In this document: positions 60,501 through 64,000 of the stretch, one piece after another | Layout of the letters: the number at the start of each line of letters is the position of its first letter | Numbering within the stretch: position 1 is the stretch's first letter | Assembly (NCBI GenBank): GCA_013398175.1 | Contig: VZRZ01006832.1 | Location: forward strand, 276,778-340,777 | DNA: 64,000 nt | From: Climacteris rufus | Taxonomy: Eukaryota > Chordata > Aves > Passeriformes > Climacteridae | Reading direction: 5' to 3' | Notes under the pieces: generated by a model | Databases searched by the model: none | What the model was told of the DNA's origin: nothing | Seen by the model: the letters and a program-made list of their open reading frames with translations, nothing else | Position numbers and translations under genes: made by a program

Positions 60501-63500
60501 AAGGAAAAACAGAAGTAATTACATGGGAAGAGTTGTGCCACCCTCCTCATAGTTTCATGACAGATTAGAATGAAAAGAGGCAGTTCAGTAATAACAACAC
60601 CTTTACCTGTCAAGCCCACCACCAACACCCATCAATACAGAAAGTGTCAATGGTCCCATATTCTGAAGCAGAAATAAAGGTACTGTCTAGTAATCCTTAA
60701 AATTCCCAGGAAGAAACTTGTGAAGTAGGAAGAGTGTTTCTTCAGAAGATGTAACACCACTGTGAAAATACCAGATCTCATTCTTGGATACAGTTCACAA
60801 ACCTCCACTGCAGCCCTGCAAGGGATCAATGGATTGCAACTTCTGATCTCCCTTACACCAGGAACAACCAAAGGCAATGCTGCTGAGGCCATAAAAATCA
60901 TGGGACCCTAATTAAACCCATTATCAGCACTCACAACCCTTAAAGCCTTGTGGGGGAAGCCACATGCTGTTACAACTCAGGAGATAATTCAAGAACAATA
61001 ATGCACTGGACCAGTTAGAAGTATTCCAGTTCATGGCAAGACACTTGAAACGTGATCATGAAGATCAGAGAACAATCTCCGGAACTCGCAGAGTGCACAC
61101 ACACTAAGGCTTCCTTTTATGTCCCCACCAGAAACCCTCACTCCCAACCTGTCCCACACCCAGCCGTGGCATGACTGCCCTGTCCATCATAACACACAAC
61201 TACCACATCGTTGTTTGGCTTCAACAACCTCCTGGTTACACCCAGCTCATTGAAAAGGAATGCTACACGGCTACATAATCCCTGCCCAAATGTAACACAC
61301 AGCACATTAGCAGCATCTACCTGTGAAACCCTCCCTGTTATTCCAACTTTCTTCATAGCTTTTGTCCTCAGTGGTACTACGTGGCTCCTTATGGTTAGGA
61401 TTTAATCCTATTCTGGATGTTATTTTCACAATTACAGGCACACTTCAGAAAACACATTTCCTTTTAAACAAAATTCTCAAATATTCAGTATCTCTTCTTG
61501 TCCTTTAAATTTTCCTCTATGAACTTCAAAATGATGGAGAAGGAAGGCAAATTTGTGGATGGAGTTGGCACCTGTGAACCAGCTGAAAATGAGATACCCC
61601 AAAAGAGTACAGAAAGAGATATAAAAAAGAGTTTGTGCCTGGAATGGAGAGAGAGTAGGAGTCAGTGCTAACCGTGAAAAAAATACTGCTTCTCATGACA
61701 TAACCTCTGCAGGAGGAATTCTAGCAAACAAAAAAACCTGAAGTGGTCTAGGTACAATCGGATATTAATGAGGAATGCTGGAAATATATCACCTCAAAAG
61801 TATAGCTAATTTCAGATTAGGTACAGGAACTGCAGAAATAATTCATAAAGGAAGAGGCAGGACTATTTCAGTGATGTTTCACATCTGTTGCATAGCTAAC
61901 ACGTTACAGCTTTTAAATCAAGTTAAGCCTGCTGATGTCACATGAAACCATTCAAGAGTCATATGAAGCCATGAGAAATTGCTGGTGTTTGAATCTGCTC
62001 TCTCTTTTGTTGGCATAACTGACTCAGAGTCATGCACCTAAAAATCAAGTGAGATCATGCTGATTTGGTGCATTTTCTATCCCTAGATGCATCTTGCTCC
62101 AGTTGCAGACAGTCCCGTTTTAGTTTCCATAGGCTTCTACACAGATGCAATTAAGGAAAAAAAAACACACATTAAAAACTACCAGTGATGTCCCTCTGAA
62201 ATATTCACTGTAACACAGCAATGTAGATTAAAACTTCTATTCTCTCATTTGTGTCTATGTTTACATAATGTTACAATAGATGCTAGTTAGCACAGAGTTT
62301 CTCTGAGCTATGCAGTACAGTACACCAGCTAATATGCTGTTATTATATGCAAATCAACAGCATTAAAACTGTAAAGCAACTGACATATCAAATAAAGACA
62401 TATTATTGGGGATTTAAGTTCACTGACTATCCTGCTAAATTCAAGCACTTTGGAACAGCAAGGTTAGTTTATATTGTTTCTCCTCCAACTGTACTTACAC
62501 TACCCCATTTTAGTTTTAGAACCATTTTTGGCATGAATAAAAACTTCCACACTGCACTTGTTGCCCTACTCTTGCCCCTTTACTGTCCTTAACTGTTGGT
62601 CCCTGAGCAAATGGCAAGGTAAAAGCCAGTTATTTTTAACCATGATCAGCTCAACAATCCAGTTTGTAACATGACTCCATGAACAATTTCATAGATAAAA
62701 AGCTAGGGCAATTGCATATTGAGCATGGCAGTGGAAACAACTATCTGGGAGAAAAGCTTCAGATACCAAATGTTGCATGCCTGAAGCACAAGGCCAACAA
62801 ACACCTGAAACCACCATCAACCAGCTGAGTTAAAGGGGAAGCAGATCCACCTGTTCCCAACAAGTTCTCATTGCTGTCTGTGCACTGCCTCTCCTTCACA
62901 GGTGCACGAGCACCCACGCAGCTACCAGGTCAACTGGGTAAGTGCAGCTTAAACTATCCTGGGTAAAAAAAAAATAACTGAGACAAAGAAAACCACAACA
63001 TTTTACAACATCCAGCTTTCTGAAACACACCCTTCAGGGAGCTCTGCTAAGGGAAAGGAAGAGAGAAGCACAAGGGCAGGAGCAAGGCAGGAAGTGTTTC
63101 TTCTTCCAGCTTACAGTCCAGGTTTGGGATGAAGTTCCAGAGCAGTGTGTCTGGATTTAAACAGGAATTGCTACAGTCATAGGAACCAGCCTGTTTCTTG
63201 CATCAGCCCTGCACCTCGGGCTTTTGCACAATGAAGTCAGCCCCAGGAGCTACGCGGTCACTTTGTTCCATAGCAAACTAGCTTCCAGCTGGATCACCTT
63301 CCTGAACTAGCTCACTGCAACAGCAGAGGGGCCAGTACCTGGACAAGGCACCAAGCAGTTGAAGCCAGGGGAACAGAAAGTGTGGGACTGGGACAACCCT
63401 GACAGCTCCCATGCTCCAGAGCAGCTGGCTCAGTTGTGCTGCTCAAGTGGCTTTATTCCCTCTGACTGCCTTCAAATCTGTCCCATCTTGACCCACAATT

Positions 63501-64000
63501 TAAAATCCATTCTAGCTACAAGTTAGTTTAGTTAAACCACCTTTTGCTAATAGTTATTAAATGATAAAGTATCACAAATACATTAAAGAACTAACCAAAA
63601 CACCTCTAACACACAGCTCCTCACAAGTTCTAAGTTACATGACATTTTTTTAAATTATTGAGTGATAGAAAGAGCAGACAAAAGACCTACTTTCTCTTTA
63701 CATCACAAATCTTTAATTCAAAATGTTCTTTTTCTGTTTTGAAGCATTTAAAGAAAAATACAGCCCAGCCTAGACAAATAGGACTCCGTGTGACTTCAGG
63801 AAGTAATTAACTTGTTTTTCTGAGGCCTGTGTATCCCCAAGACACTGACTACCATCATTTGCTTCCCAGGGATGACAACATCAGTATACGCAGGAGCCAG
63901 ACCTTCTTATCCCTTAGCATCCTCTCCTTTGTAGCTGACAGAATCTCAGAGCAGTGGTCACTAATGCTCTAAGCTATCATTCATTTTTGGTTGCATCACA
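57519..64000 (-). other. CHMP4C: CHMP4C intron 1, running off the window
   Basis: 6.5 kb without CR1, LTR or a recognisable exon. I looked for the conserved CHMP4C N-terminal exon (SKLGKFFKGG-type start) on the - strand and did not find it, so exon 1 and the promoter probably lie beyond 64000. A 14-bp near-duplication (ACTCTCTGTAAC twice) is at about 59474-59500. Confidence 0.65.

Noticed and set aside
57519..64000. CHMP4C exon 1
   Set aside because: No - strand sequence with the conserved N-terminal residues and a suitable donor was found, so I did not annotate one.

Overview
This window is nuclear DNA from a bird. The evidence is abundant CR1 LINE fragments with avian-type 3' ends, two solo endogenous-retrovirus LTRs, scattered ancient MIR-like SINE relics, long AT-rich introns, and two convergent vertebrate genes (SNX16 and CHMP4C) that are also neighbours on human 8q21. 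The LTR ends resemble ones I associate with songbirds, but I cannot fix the species. There are no prokaryotic features, RNA genes or CRISPR arrays.

Layout. 1-10.5 kb is intergenic: two opposed CR1 copies (3.8-6.1 kb), a solo LTR with a 4-bp target duplication (7488-7895), and otherwise unremarkable AT-rich DNA. 10.5-11.65 kb is a CpG-island promoter interrupted by a 542-base assembly gap; it carries a ZNF143-type ACTACA element and is the likely start of SNX16. 15.66-37.47 kb on the + strand holds all seven coding exons of SNX16, a complete 345-residue sorting nexin with PX domain and coiled coil, followed by a 3' UTR with several polyadenylation signals to about 39.2 kb. Its introns hold five CR1 copies, all antisense. 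39.2-51 kb lies between the two convergent genes. It contains a MIR relic, a GATA microsatellite, a solo LTR with 5-bp target duplications (44579-44845), a 35-bp tandem duplication, and two coding-like patches on the - strand (45.3-46.0 kb and 48.37-48.69 kb) that I cannot assign to any known gene. 51.04-57.52 kb on the - strand holds the last four coding exons of CHMP4C, an ESCRT-III subunit. Its first coding exon is not visible and probably lies beyond 64000. 57.5-64 kb is CHMP4C intron 1.

Function. SNX16 sorts cargo on PI3P-rich endosomes. CHMP4C is an ESCRT-III filament subunit acting in multivesicular-body formation and in cytokinetic abscission. Both act on endosomal membranes, but their adjacency looks like old synteny, not an operon-like unit. 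The observations most worth following up are the unidentified - strand coding-like exons between the genes, the apparent loss in this CHMP4C of most of the Aurora-B-regulated insert known from human, and overlapping upstream ORFs in the SNX16 leader.
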